Source of the DNA: Desulfobulbus_C sp964551175
GTDB lineage: Bacteria; Desulfobacterota; Desulfobulbia; Desulfobulbales; Desulfobulbaceae
NCBI GenBank assembly: GCA_964551175.1
Contig: CAZKBZ010000026.1
Location: forward strand, 1 to 32,537
Length of the DNA: 32,537 nt
Direction: 5' to 3'
In this document: positions 8,442 to 15,925 of the stretch, in pieces
Layout: each line of letters begins with the position of its first letter
Numbering within the stretch: position 1 is the first letter of the stretch
Made by a program: the position numbers and the translations under genes
Notes under the pieces: model-generated
Told to the model about the DNA's origin: nothing
What the model saw: only the letters and a program-made list of their open reading frames with translations
Database searches by the model: none

Positions 8442-11183
8442 TTACTCCTCCATGGCCATGATTCCCTGGATGGTTGTATCCAGGTCCGGCAGCTTGCGGG
8501 CCCGGACGTGCTGTTCAAACACGTAGCCCGCCGTGATAAGATCGGCTTCACCCATGGGTTTGCCGAGCATGAAGATGCCGTAAGGCTCGCCGCTGCCCCG
8601 GTAACCGGCAGGTACGGTGATGGCCGGAAAACCGGCCACCGCGTAGGCCTGGGAATTCGAGACCAGGGCGGAGATCCGGTGGTTGTCAAAGATTGCGCTC
8701 AGTTTTTCCACGGCCGTGGTCTTTGATGTCCGGACCAGTTCCTCGTATTCCTTATCGCTGAGCTTCGAGTCCCGGGCCCCGATGAGATAGCGCTGGCCGT
8801 AGGGTGCCCGGTTGGCTGGATCCTGTTCGTTGATGCGGATGACCTCGGCCAGTGAGCCGACCGGTGCCTCCTTGCCTGTGCCCTTGAAAAATTTCTCCAG
8901 GGAACGACGGAAGCCGCTGGGCAGGATGGTGTTCACGGGAGAATGGGGCGGCAGTTCCGCAGCGCTCACTTCCACCAGTTCCACGCCGCTGCCCTGGAAC
9001 TTGGCAGCCAAGGCCAGGAGGGCCTTGTTCTGTGCCAGCAGTTCATCGCGAACCTGTTCCAGCTGCGCCTCGGGAAAGCCATACTGCCGGGCCTGTTCCA
9101 TGGCGGTTTTTTTATCAAGCACGATGACCCCTATGCGCAGGCTGTTGGCGTTTTTGACCGTCAATGCCCTGGTATAGTCGCTGTCCGCCGTGCCGACCAT
9201 GGCGCCCAGGAGCACGGCCACGTCGGTAACCGAGCGGCCCATGGGCCCGGGCACGTCCATCCAGTCCACCAGGGGGATGATGAAGTCGCCGCTGATCAGC
9301 CCGTGGGTGGGCTTGATCGCCACAGCCCCGTTGATCGCCGCCGGCTTGACAATGGAGCCCTGGGTTTCCGTGCCCACGGTGATGGGCGCAAAGTTGGCTG
9401 CCGCGGCCACGGCCGAGCCGGAGCTCGATCCCCAGACCTCAAAGGGGCCGTATGGGTTGCGGGTCTGGCCGCCCAGTGCGCTGAAGCCGCTGGGCATGGC
9501 CGGATCCATGTAGTTGGCCCATTCCGACAAATTGGCCTTGCCCAGGACCAGGGCTCCGGCCCTGCGCAGGTTTTGCACCAGCTCGGCGTCCCGGGACGGC
9601 AGCCACTGCTTCAAGACCCAGGCCCCGGCCGTGACGTGCATGCCCTTGACCGCGATATTGTCCTTGAACAGTACCGGGATCCCGTGCAGGGGGCCGTGAA
9701 CCTGGCCCTGTTCGCGTTCCCGGTCAAGCCTTTTCGCGTCCGTGAGCAGATCGGGATTCAGCTCCATGACCGAGTTGAGATGGTTCCAGTCATAGCTTTG
9801 GATGCGCTGCAGGTAATACTTGGCCAGTTCCTCGCTGCTGCTCTTCTCCTCAGCCAGCAGCTGCTGGATCTCCGGCACCGTGGCAGTGAGCAGGAGTTTG
9901 TTCAGTCTGACAAAATCCTCGCTTGTCAAGGTGTTCATGGCCTGGACAAAGGGTTTGAAGTCAAGCCCACGTTTGCCGGTGTAGTTCGGCTCGGCTCGTG
10001 GAAAAACGGATGCAGGCTTTGGCTTGATTCCGGCCATCTTCTGGAGAACGGGTGCCAGGGAGCGCATCTGCAGCACCGGCCCCTGGGAGGCATTGGTCAG
10101 TGCTACCAGGGTGATATCGGTTCCCGGCACAAACATCATCGTGCTCTCATAGCCGAGGGTCTGCCCTCCGTGTCCCCAGACACCCTGTCCATACTCAATC
10201 AGTCCCAGGCCGTACCCTGTTGTACCAAGATGTTTGTTTACGTCGTCATTGCGAACGAATTCCGCCATGGCCAGCAGGGTGCTTTTGTCTTTGAACAGCC
10301 TGCCGTTTGCCAGGGCTTGGAGAAAAATCCGCATGTCCGCGGCCGTTGAGATAATGCCGCCCGCGGCCCATCCCTGGGACAGGTTCCAGGAAGTGGTGTT
10401 CTTGCCTCCTGGAAAGGAAACATACCCCTGGACAAGAGCGGGATCCTCGGGAACGGAATCAGGAAACGAACTGTCTTTCATTCCCAGCGGTTGGAAAAAA
10501 TATTCATGGAGGAGGCCGCCGTATTTTTTGCCGGTGACCTTTTCCAGGACCATGCCCAACAGGATATAGCCGGTATTGGAGTACTTCCATTTTCCCTTTT
10601 CGCCGGGGATAAAATCCGGTTTTCCGTTATCAAGGGCATACTGGACCAGCTCTTCCGGTGTATAGGCGCGGCGCATGGCGGCATCGTCTTTGCTGCCCGC
10701 GCCGATAATGTCATCGGCATAGTCCCGGATACCCGAGGTGTGGGAAGCCAGCTGGCGCAGGGAAATCTTTTCTCCATGTGGGATCTTTGCCGCCCATTCA
10801 GGCAGCCATTTGGCCAGGGCGTCATCCAGTCCAAGTTTCTCCTGCTCGGCAAGCTGAACCAGCAGCGTTGCAGTAAACATCTTAGTATTGCTGCCTATTT
10901 CAAAGCGGTCATCCGGCCTGACCGGAGTTTTCTTTTCCAGGTCGGCAAAACCAGCGGTCTCCAGAAAATGGAAATCCGGGCCAGCCACCAGCAGTACGGC
11001 CCCCGGCGCCGGGCCGTACTGGTCAGGGCTGGATTCCAGAGTAGGGTCCACCATCTTGATAAGAAAGTTGTGCAGCTCCTTTTTGAGGGGAGCCCGGGCA
11101 TCGTTCTCTCCGCCGATGGCGGGAACAACGGAGAGGACAACGGACAGCAGGCAGAGCAGGATGGGGATCAGAAGAGATTGCAT
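8442..11183 (-). CDS. Secreted fusion of a class-C beta-lactamase-like hydrolase and an amidase-signature enzyme
   Basis: A 913-residue protein with a signal peptide (residues 1-24) and two full enzyme modules. The first (about 35-400) is a class-C beta-lactamase/esterase-type serine hydrolase: SNTK gives S98 and K101, YSN gives Y201 and N203, and the third motif appears as HGG at H338. The second (about 425-910) is an amidase-signature hydrolase with the Ser-cisSer-Lys triad: K507 in FKDNIAVKG, cis-S586 in GSSSGS and nucleophile S610 in TQGSIVKPA. The 24-residue spacing from S586 to S610 matches the amidase family. All catalytic residues of both modules are present, so both may be active, perhaps on D-amino peptides, cell-wall fragments or amides in the periplasm. 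GGAG about 5 nt before the ATG supports the start. It follows the small membrane-protein gene by 41 nt. Confidence 0.92.
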   Translation of the reverse strand: MQSLLIPILLCLLSVVLSVVPAIGGENDARAPLKKELHNFLIKMVDPTLESSPDQYGPAPGAVLLVAGPDFHFLETAGFADLEKKTPVRPDDRFEIGSNTKMFTATLLVQLAEQEKLGLDDALAKWLPEWAAKIPHGEKISLRQLASHTSGIRDYADDIIGAGSKDDAAMRRAYTPEELVQYALDNGKPDFIPGEKGKWKYSNTGYILLGMVLEKVTGKKYGGLLHEYFFQPLGMKDSSFPDSVPEDPALVQGYVSFPGGKNTTSWNLSQGWAAGGIISTAADMRIFLQALANGRLFKDKSTLLAMAEFVRNDDVNKHLGTTGYGLGLIEYGQGVWGHGGQTLGYESTMMFVPGTDITLVALTNASQGPVLQMRSLAPVLQKMAGIKPKPASVFPRAEPNYTGKRGLDFKPFVQAMNTLTSEDFVRLNKLLLTATVPEIQQLLAEEKSSSEELAKYYLQRIQSYDWNHLNSVMELNPDLLTDAKRLDREREQGQVHGPLHGIPVLFKDNIAVKGMHVTAGAWVLKQWLPSRDAELVQNLRRAGALVLGKANLSEWANYMDPAMPSGFSALGGQTRNPYGPFEVWGSSSGSAVAAAANFAPITVGTETQGSIVKPAAINGAVAIKPTHGLISGDFIIPLVDWMDVPGPMGRSVTDVAVLLGAMVGTADSDYTRALTVKNANSLRIGVIVLDKKTAMEQARQYGFPEAQLEQVRDELLAQNKALLALAAKFQGSGVELVEVSAAELPPHSPVNTILPSGFRRSLEKFFKGTGKEAPVGSLAEVIRINEQDPANRAPYGQRYLIGARDSKLSDKEYEELVRTSKTTAVEKLSAIFDNHRISALVSNSQAYAVAGFPAITVPAGYRGSGEPYGIFMLGKPMGEADLITAGYVFEQHVRARKLPDLDTTIQGIMAMEE

Positions 11184-11224
11184 AATTACTCCATGATGAA
11201 AAAATGAAAACCGGGTTGCAGGGT

Positions 11225-11479
11225 TTAATGTTTGCCGTTTTTTTGAGATGACAGGAAGGCCAGGAGAATACCAAGCAGTCCCAGCAGCGCCAGGCCCGAG
11301 GTCAGGTACATGTCAGCGTTAAATCCGCAGGATCCATCGCCGATCGCGCCGTCTACGGGCCGCAGGTAGTTTTTCCCGCAGAAGAATCTTCCCAGGGTGT
11401 CGGAAAGGAGATGGGTTCCCCGGTCAACGAAAAAGAGAACCGGGGAAACAACAATCAGAAGAAATCCTGGCTTACGCAT
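11225..11479 (-). CDS. Small membrane protein, unknown function
   Basis: An 84-residue protein with a hydrophobic N-terminus (about 5-20) and a second membrane segment near the C-terminus (about 58-78, TSGLALLGLLGILLAFL). The loop between them carries two cysteines and GDGSCGFNADMYLTSG, which may be periplasmic. It lies 41 nt upstream of the lactamase-amidase fusion and 35 nt downstream of the YcgJ-like gene, so it looks like part of that operon. The ribosome-binding site is weak. No family is recognised. Confidence 0.6.
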   Translation of the reverse strand: MRKPGFLLIVVSPVLFFVDRGTHLLSDTLGRFFCGKNYLRPVDGAIGDGSCGFNADMYLTSGLALLGLLGILLAFLSSQKNGKH

Positions 11480-11514
11480 GATTCCGGATTTATGGAGAAG
11501 GTTGAGCCTGCCCG

Positions 11515-11871
11515 TTACCTGCCGAACAGGGCTTCTGTGTGGGCGTTGTCAACGGTTTCCCCATGTTTGTCAGTGAAGCAAAGCTGTCTGCCGGCATCGC
11601 AGAATATTCCGTTACTGAGGGTAAAGGATGATGTGTCAAAAATTTTGACGCTATTTATTATATTACTAAATTTCTGCTGGGCTTGCTCTCCCAGGTATTC
11701 ACCGGTAAAGCCCAGGGAAATGCCCTCCCTGTATGCGCAGAATCCGGATTTTTTATCGCAGATAATGCCCTGTTCCGGTGAGAAGACAGAGCCCCTGAGG
11801 TGTTGACCTGCCGAAGCGGCAAGGGGGAGCAGACAGGCTGCGAGCAGGGTAAATGTAAAAATCTTTTTCAT
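11515..11871 (-). CDS. YcgJ/Fels-1 family secreted protein
   Basis: A 118-residue exported protein. The start is the ATG at 11871 with GGAG 7 nt upstream; the longer frame begins at a TTG inside the leader. The signal peptide ends near ASA (about residue 22). The mature part has the pattern VFSPEQGIICDKKSGFCA, then GISLGFTGEYLG, then two more cysteines (FCDAGRQLC), which matches the small Fels-1 prophage/YcgJ family of about 120 residues. The four cysteines probably form two disulfides. The family's function is unknown. The leader TTGGAGAATA is the same as that of the PAN-domain gene at 7672. Confidence 0.75.
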   Translation of the reverse strand: MKKIFTFTLLAACLLPLAASAGQHLRGSVFSPEQGIICDKKSGFCAYREGISLGFTGEYLGEQAQQKFSNIINSVKIFDTSSFTLSNGIFCDAGRQLCFTDKHGETVDNAHTEALFGR

Positions 11872-11918
11872 TGTATTCTCCAATAGTTGTTGGCAAACAG
11901 GTATAATGCTTTATGCGC

Positions 11919-12077
11919 CTACGGCTGTAGTTGATTTTTTCTGCATGCTCGGACGGTCTCGTCCCAGGCGCCTCCCGAGTCCAGGCACGCATCAATGGCA
12001 AAAAAATCTCTGTTGCTGTACACAAAGACCGCGGCCAGAAAAGCAATGGCTGCAAGAAAATATTTTATTGTTTTCAT
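11919..12077 (-). CDS. Small secreted or membrane-anchored protein with paired cysteines (52 residues)
   Basis: A 52-residue frame starts at the ATG at 12077, 12 nt after the stop of the CPBP protease gene, and stops at 11919. Residues 1-20 (MKTIKYFLAAIAFLAAVFVY) form a signal peptide or membrane anchor. The short remainder contains ACLDSGGAWDETVRAC, a C-x4-GG-x-W-x6-C pattern seen in other tiny secreted proteins. The ribosome-binding site is weak, so translation may be coupled to the upstream gene. Support comes from its position in a tight operon, its hydrophobic N-terminus and the cysteine motif. Confidence 0.65.
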   Translation of the reverse strand: MKTIKYFLAAIAFLAAVFVYSNRDFFAIDACLDSGGAWDETVRACRKNQLQP

Positions 12078-12089
12078 GTACCGGTCGGA

Positions 12090-12926
12090 TCAGCCGGTTT
12101 CCACAACAGTCTGCAACGGTCTGTTGTGTTCGCTTTTTTTCCGATATACGCTCCAGCGCCAGTAGACAAAGGCACCGTACAGGGTTGCCGGAAGGAGTTC
12201 AAAGGCCAGGCCGACCATTGGCGAAATGGCGACGGTCGTGGTTTCCGTTCCCGCCCGCATGGAGTCCATGTTAAACGAGGTAAAATCCCAGAAGGCATGG
12301 AAGAGCATCACCGGCCAGATGGATCCGACGCGCAGCCGCAGGGCAATGTACAGAAAACCGGCAGCTGCGGCATGCAGTACCTGGTGGGTGGTGCGGCCCA
12401 AGGGGGCGCCTTCGATCAGGTTGAGATAGTGGAGCACGCCAAAGACAAGCGAGGACAGGATCACAGCGGCAAAAATCGAAAAACGGGTGGAAAAGCCGTG
12501 AAAGAGGATGCCGCGGAACATGGTCTCCTCGTTAAAGCCCACAGCCAGCACTACCAGGATAAAGAGGAGCATCTGCACCGGATCGGTTGCGCCGAGCAGC
12601 CAGCTGGTGTGATGGGTGGAATACATGGCTGCAAAGAGCAGAAACGACGCATAGGCCATGGGCGGGAGCAGGTACTTAAGCCCGCCCCGGTTAAGCGGCG
12701 TAAAGCCGATCTTTTTCCACCAGCCCAGCAGGGAGACGACAATGATCATGAAACTGACCAGGAAGACCTGCTGTTTCCACTGGCCGATGGCCCCGGCAAT
12801 TCCGACAATCCCGTGCTGGTTGGGATCCGGGGTGGTAAAGAGCAGCGGGGCAAAAAAACTGATCGAGTAAAGGGTAAAGACGATCAGGGCTGTGGCCAGC
12901 GGATTTTGACGGAGTCTGTTCAGCAT
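12090..12926 (-). CDS. CPBP family intramembrane glutamic endopeptidase (CAAX/Abi type)
   Basis: A 278-residue polytopic membrane protein with about seven hydrophobic segments. It carries the three family motifs: EETMFR at E133-R138, the first histidine in FGVLH at H166, and FHAFWD with H210 and D214. These match the CPBP (Rce1-like, Abi) glutamic proteases, which cut peptides within the membrane; bacterial members act in bacteriocin maturation, immunity or unknown roles. Length is normal. The start ATG at 12926 has a weak ribosome-binding site and lies 21 nt after the PliI gene stop, suggesting one operon with translational coupling. Confidence 0.9.
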   Translation of the reverse strand: MLNRLRQNPLATALIVFTLYSISFFAPLLFTTPDPNQHGIVGIAGAIGQWKQQVFLVSFMIIVVSLLGWWKKIGFTPLNRGGLKYLLPPMAYASFLLFAAMYSTHHTSWLLGATDPVQMLLFILVVLAVGFNEETMFRGILFHGFSTRFSIFAAVILSSLVFGVLHYLNLIEGAPLGRTTHQVLHAAAAGFLYIALRLRVGSIWPVMLFHAFWDFTSFNMDSMRAGTETTTVAISPMVGLAFELLPATLYGAFVYWRWSVYRKKSEHNRPLQTVVETG

Positions 12927-12947
12927 GGGGGCATGATGGCAGGAGGA

Positions 12948-13556
12948 TTAGTTAACCGTGCTCTTGACCGGTTTCAGCTGCCAGGAGGCCTCTCCCTGCA
13001 CCAGTTCGTACTCCAGTTCGCGGGTACCGCCGGTGGGTTCGGCATTGGAATCAACGTCCTTGTACACCGGAAAAGACCGTACCAGGCGGTTTCCTTTAAT
13101 CGCAAATGTGTCGTGGCCCATGTACCCTTTGGAGTTGACCTTGTCATCACTCAGGGGCGGCAGGTAGATCTGACTCAGGGATTTTTTCTTATTGGCACTG
13201 TAGGCGATCAGGCTGCCGTAGGAGCCACTGCCCGCCGAGGTAAGATAGACATAAATTTCCGGGGAACCGTCCTTGTTAAGATCCGCGACATCAGCCCCGA
13301 CCACAGAGCCGTCCGCCTCTTTTACCGTAACCGGCACATTATTGGTTCCGGTAAGACCTGACGGGACAATGGTCACATCGTTAAGCGATCCCTCGTTGGC
13401 GCAGGTTACCTGGAAGGTGATACCATCAAGTTCAAGTTTTTTGTCAAATTTCCGGTCGGCCACACCCGCGTTGGCTGTGGACCAGGTAAGGAAAAGTGAT
13501 GCTGCCAGAAAAAAGGCTGTAAGCTGTCTTGTGCGATTCTGTCTGCCTGTATTCAT
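12948..13556 (-). CDS. pliI: Periplasmic lysozyme inhibitor of I-type (PliI family)
   Basis: A 202-residue protein. The start is the ATG at 13556 with AAGGAG about 8 nt upstream; a longer frame from a TTG at 13604 lacks this support. The signal peptide ends at ANA (about residue 31). The mature part shows the features I associate with PliI: a FDKKLELDGITFQV strand, ADLNKDGSPEIYVYLTSAG, the SGSYG loop that in PliI enters the lysozyme active site, and PTGGTRELEYELV near the end. PliI proteins protect the wall by plugging the active site of invertebrate-type lysozymes in the periplasm. It lies in the operon with the CPBP protease and the upstream lipoprotein. The family assignment is from memory of the motif pattern. 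Confidence 0.85.
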   Translation of the reverse strand: MNTGRQNRTRQLTAFFLAASLFLTWSTANAGVADRKFDKKLELDGITFQVTCANEGSLNDVTIVPSGLTGTNNVPVTVKEADGSVVGADVADLNKDGSPEIYVYLTSAGSGSYGSLIAYSANKKKSLSQIYLPPLSDDKVNSKGYMGHDTFAIKGNRLVRSFPVYKDVDSNAEPTGGTRELEYELVQGEASWQLKPVKSTVN

Positions 13557-13686
13557 GATACATCTCCTTATGCAGAGGGTAATGGTATGAATGGGTTTGT
13601 ACAATAGTTTACAAAGCTGGCTGAAGAAACCTGATCCCGGTCAAGGGGATCCGGCTCAAGTTCTGTTGCAGGGGTATGAAAAAAGG

Positions 13687-14127
13687 TTAGTTGCCCAGCC
13701 GATTCAGATTATTGATCTCCTCCTGACTTAAATCGGGCATGGCTTCCCTGGCCATATCCTGATTATCCAGCAGTTCCCTCCGCTTGTGTTCATCCATGGC
13801 ACGCTGTTCTTCTATGGTCATTTCCTGTTGCCGCATGTGGCTTATTCCCTCGCTGCGACATTCTTCATGGCCGTCGTTCCAGCCCTGGCGGTAATCTGAG
13901 TTGTGCTGATATTCCTGGACATTTTTGTGGAATTGGGCAAACATATCTCCGGCAGCTTTTTTGCCGCTGCTGCAGCCGTCATCATACCCCTGGGCATAAG
14001 CGGGTGAGGCGCCTTCCTGCATGAGCCGCTGTCCCTCGGTACCACCACAGCCGGCAAGCAGGGTTAAAACAACAGTGGTAGATGCGAGAAAAAAAATACT
14101 GCGTTGTACAAGTCGTTGTGTTTTCAT
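13687..14127 (-). CDS. Lipoprotein with paired G-x-x-DG motifs
   Basis: A 146-residue lipoprotein. The ATG at 14127 has AAGGAA about 9 nt upstream and is preferred to the longer frame at 14187. The signal peptide ends in the lipobox LAGC with C27 as the lipidated cysteine. The mature protein has two related motifs, YAQGYDDGCSSGKKAAG and YRQGWNDGHEECR, then a Gln/Glu-rich, probably helical tail (about 95-140). Similar small lipoproteins with repeated GYxDGC motifs occur in Gram-negative bacteria but have no known role. It is the first gene of the PliI operon or its own unit, and its promoter must lie in the 152-bp region shared with the divergent XRE regulator, which contains a palindromic element. 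Confidence 0.75.
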   Translation of the reverse strand: MKTQRLVQRSIFFLASTTVVLTLLAGCGGTEGQRLMQEGASPAYAQGYDDGCSSGKKAAGDMFAQFHKNVQEYQHNSDYRQGWNDGHEECRSEGISHMRQQEMTIEEQRAMDEHKRRELLDNQDMAREAMPDLSQEEINNLNRLGN

Positions 14128-14196
14128 TGTAATCTGTTCCTTTTTTGTTGAGTAGAGTCCCTGGATAGATTTTATCCTCTTTATCATTCAAGAATG

Positions 14197-14263
14197 AGCA
14201 TCACTACTAAAGAAAAGAGGACATTTCCATATCAGGTCCAGTCGAAACCGACTCAATCTGATA
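14197..14263. promoter_or_regulatory. 67-bp conserved palindromic regulatory element, copy 1
   Basis: This lies between the divergent lipoprotein and XRE-regulator genes. It aligns without gaps over 67 bp with 23360-23426; shared blocks are AGCATCA, TTTCCATATCA and TCAATCTGATA. Inside it TATCAG and CTGATA, and AGTCG and CGACT, form nested inverted repeats around AAAC (14246-14249). It is a candidate operator, possibly for the adjacent regulator. Confidence 0.65.
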
Positions 14264-14279
14264 GTTCCCGATAAACCAC

Positions 14280-15182
14280 ATGAGCATCATAGGAAGATTT
14301 TTACGTCTGGTTCGACACGAGCAGGGGCTTACTCAGGAGCAGTTCGTTGAGAAAATAGCCTTTTCTGTAAAGGAGTTTGAGATGCTCAATGCCGTAACGA
14401 TCAGTCGTTGGGAAACAGGAACGACCTCGCCAAGCTATAACAAGAAAAGGGAACTTTTCAAGTTCTGTATAGACAGGGGTTGGCTGGAACAAGGCCCTTG
14501 CCGTGATTTTGTCCGTGAACGGTTTGAAAATCTGTGTGACCCTTTGGCAGATATTTTTAAACACAGATATGAAACATTAATCGCCAATGTTCCCAGACTG
14601 AGAATCCCTCTGGATGAATATGAGCTGCAGGACCTGCAGCAGCAGGAAGAGCCATATTGTTATGAGCATATAGTGGATATTGAAACCGCCAGTAATCCGG
14701 ACGGGTATTATACGGTTACCCCCGAGGCTCTACAGCAGCTGTGTCATCATCCAGCCAGTTTTTCTCTGTTCTGTGAACGGAAAAAACAGCATTTAGGCCA
14801 TTTTATCATGTTCAAGCTGAACAATGACGCTGCCCGACGCCTTGTTCATAACCGGCTCAATGAGAATCATATCAGGGAAACCGATCTGTGCCCCAGGTCT
14901 GAACGGGGCAGTTATTACATCCATGCACTGTACGGGGTCAACCCGACCATAGCAGCCCTGCTCAATACCCGGGCGTACCTGTATCTCTTTGATCACCTGG
15001 ACAGTATCAATACTGTCAGTATCTTCAGCAGCAGGAAGGACGGGATGCGGCTGGCCCGGGCCTACGGCATCAGGACCGTTGCCCGGGGAAAAAACACGGA
15101 GTTTGATTTTACCTGGTACGGCATGCAGTCGCCGGTGGTAGATATTCTCTTTTCCGATACTGTGCTGAAGCTGATTTTCTAG
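14280..15182 (+). CDS. XRE-type transcriptional regulator with a C-terminal GNAT-like domain of uncertain class
   Basis: A 300-residue protein. Residues about 5-65 form a Cro/cI-type helix-turn-helix (GLTQEQFVEKI ... VTISRWETGTTSPS), with an insertion between helices 2 and 3. Residues about 120-300 form a separate domain with GSYYIHALYGV and a KDGMRLARAYGIRTVARG segment that resembles an acyl-CoA-binding turn of GNAT folds, but this is a weak guess. It probably senses a ligand and binds DNA in the cytoplasm. It is the only + strand gene between two long - strand runs, and the palindrome at 14197-14263 is the likely place of autoregulation. The ATG at 14280 lacks a Shine-Dalgarno sequence, but later starts would cut into the helix-turn-helix. 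A palindromic element begins 11 bp after its stop. Confidence 0.8.
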   Translation: MSIIGRFLRLVRHEQGLTQEQFVEKIAFSVKEFEMLNAVTISRWETGTTSPSYNKKRELFKFCIDRGWLEQGPCRDFVRERFENLCDPLADIFKHRYETLIANVPRLRIPLDEYELQDLQQQEEPYCYEHIVDIETASNPDGYYTVTPEALQQLCHHPASFSLFCERKKQHLGHFIMFKLNNDAARRLVHNRLNENHIRETDLCPRSERGSYYIHALYGVNPTIAALLNTRAYLYLFDHLDSINTVSIFSSRKDGMRLARAYGIRTVARGKNTEFDFTWYGMQSPVVDILFSDTVLKLIF

Positions 15183-15192
15183 CTGTTTTCCC

Positions 15193-15301
15193 GTAAGCGA
15201 TCACAGGCAGCCCATCTTTACGCGGTTTCTCCCGTCCGCATAGAGAGGGCTATAGCGAACAGAAGAAACCGCGCAAACCTGAACTACCTGTGATCGCTTA
15301 C
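15193..15301. repeat. 109-bp nested palindromic element after the regulator gene
   Basis: The outer arms, 18 bp each with one mismatch, are at 15193-15210 and 15284-15301 and share a perfect 15-bp core, GTAAGCGATCACAGG/CCTGTGATCGCTTAC. Inner arms CGCGGTTTCT (15221-15230) and AGAAACCGCG (15264-15273) are a perfect 10-bp pair. The 33-nt centre is purine-rich. The two-tier layout resembles REPIN or MITE elements and could also fold at the end of the regulator mRNA. Confidence 0.75.
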
Positions 15302-15476
15302 AAGTCTGAGGTTTGTGTAAACGCATAGTTACAAGCCCATGATGAGTTTTGTTTTTCCGGTGTCCCATTCAAGGTACGCAATCCGGAGCAAACACCCATC
15401 CGGAAAACAACAGGCCGGTGCGCCGGGACCACGTCTTGTTGCTTCTTCATTTCCTTTGACTTTCATTTTTCCCGGA
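15302..15476. other. Intergenic tail between palindrome and DUF805 gene
   Basis: No gene is supported here. TTGTTTTTCCGG (15349-15360) and CCGGAAAACAA (15400-15410) can pair with one bulged T, followed by a GC-rich inverted stretch near 15413-15426. This may end the DUF805 transcript on the - strand, but no U-run is present. Confidence 0.4.
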
Positions 15477-15869
15477 TTACATTCCCTTGGGATTGGGTCC
15501 GTATTCGTTTGATCCGGGCTGGCTGTCCTTGATAAAGAAAAACAGGAGTACAAAGATTCCGATAAAGTTCACTATCGGAATAACACCGGCAAGAACCCAC
15601 CAGCCTTTTTTCCCGATATCGTGCAGACGGCGGATGGCTAGACTGAGAGCGGGAATGAACGTGGCAATGCTGAAAATTGTTCCCAGTATGCCGGCACCGG
15701 CCTTGTCATCGGGAGCCGTGCCGATAAGGCTGTCCAGAAAGGCCAGGATGATGCCGATGATGAGGGAAAACAGCATAAAGTACCAGTATTCGCTGCGTGA
15801 GGCCCGTCCTTTAAAATCAGCATACCTGTTTTTCAGGGTATCAACAAAATAGCGTTGGAATTGTTCCAT
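15477..15869 (-). CDS. DUF805 family inner membrane protein
   Basis: A 130-residue protein with four predicted membrane segments. It shows the DUF805 hallmarks: FKGRASRSEYWYF near the N-terminus, RRLHDIGKKGWW in the middle and the end motif DSQPGSNEYGPNPKG. Members (for example YhaH and YhaI of E. coli) are small inner-membrane proteins of unknown role. The ATG at 15869 is preferred to the one 6 nt upstream because AAGGAG is then at normal spacing. It lies 57 nt downstream of the metallophosphoesterase gene and may share its transcript. Confidence 0.92.
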   Translation of the reverse strand: MEQFQRYFVDTLKNRYADFKGRASRSEYWYFMLFSLIIGIILAFLDSLIGTAPDDKAGAGILGTIFSIATFIPALSLAIRRLHDIGKKGWWVLAGVIPIVNFIGIFVLLFFFIKDSQPGSNEYGPNPKGM

Positions 15870-15925
15870 GATCATTCTCCTTCCGGGTACAGGTTGATTG
15901 TGGCTTCTGTATCAGGGGATGCCTG

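Noticed and set aside
8943..10349. 468-codon open frame on the + strand opposite the amidase fusion
   Set aside because: Antisense shadow of a gene with six visible catalytic residues.
11753..12055. 100-codon frame on the - strand
   Set aside because: It conflicts with the YcgJ-like gene and the 52-residue gene, both of which have export signals.
11931..13361. 476-codon open frame on the + strand across three - strand genes
   Set aside because: It spans the CPBP, PliI and small-protein genes, which have family motifs and operon spacing; the + frame has none.
14194..14274. 26-codon upstream ORF (starting ATGAGCATCA) before the regulator
   Set aside because: No ribosome-binding site, and the matching copy of the element at 23360 does not keep the frame, so this is regulatory DNA rather than a leader peptide.
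15329..15553. 74-codon frame on the - strand
   Set aside because: It overlaps the end of the DUF805 gene in another frame, and lacks a ribosome-binding site and any recognised motif.
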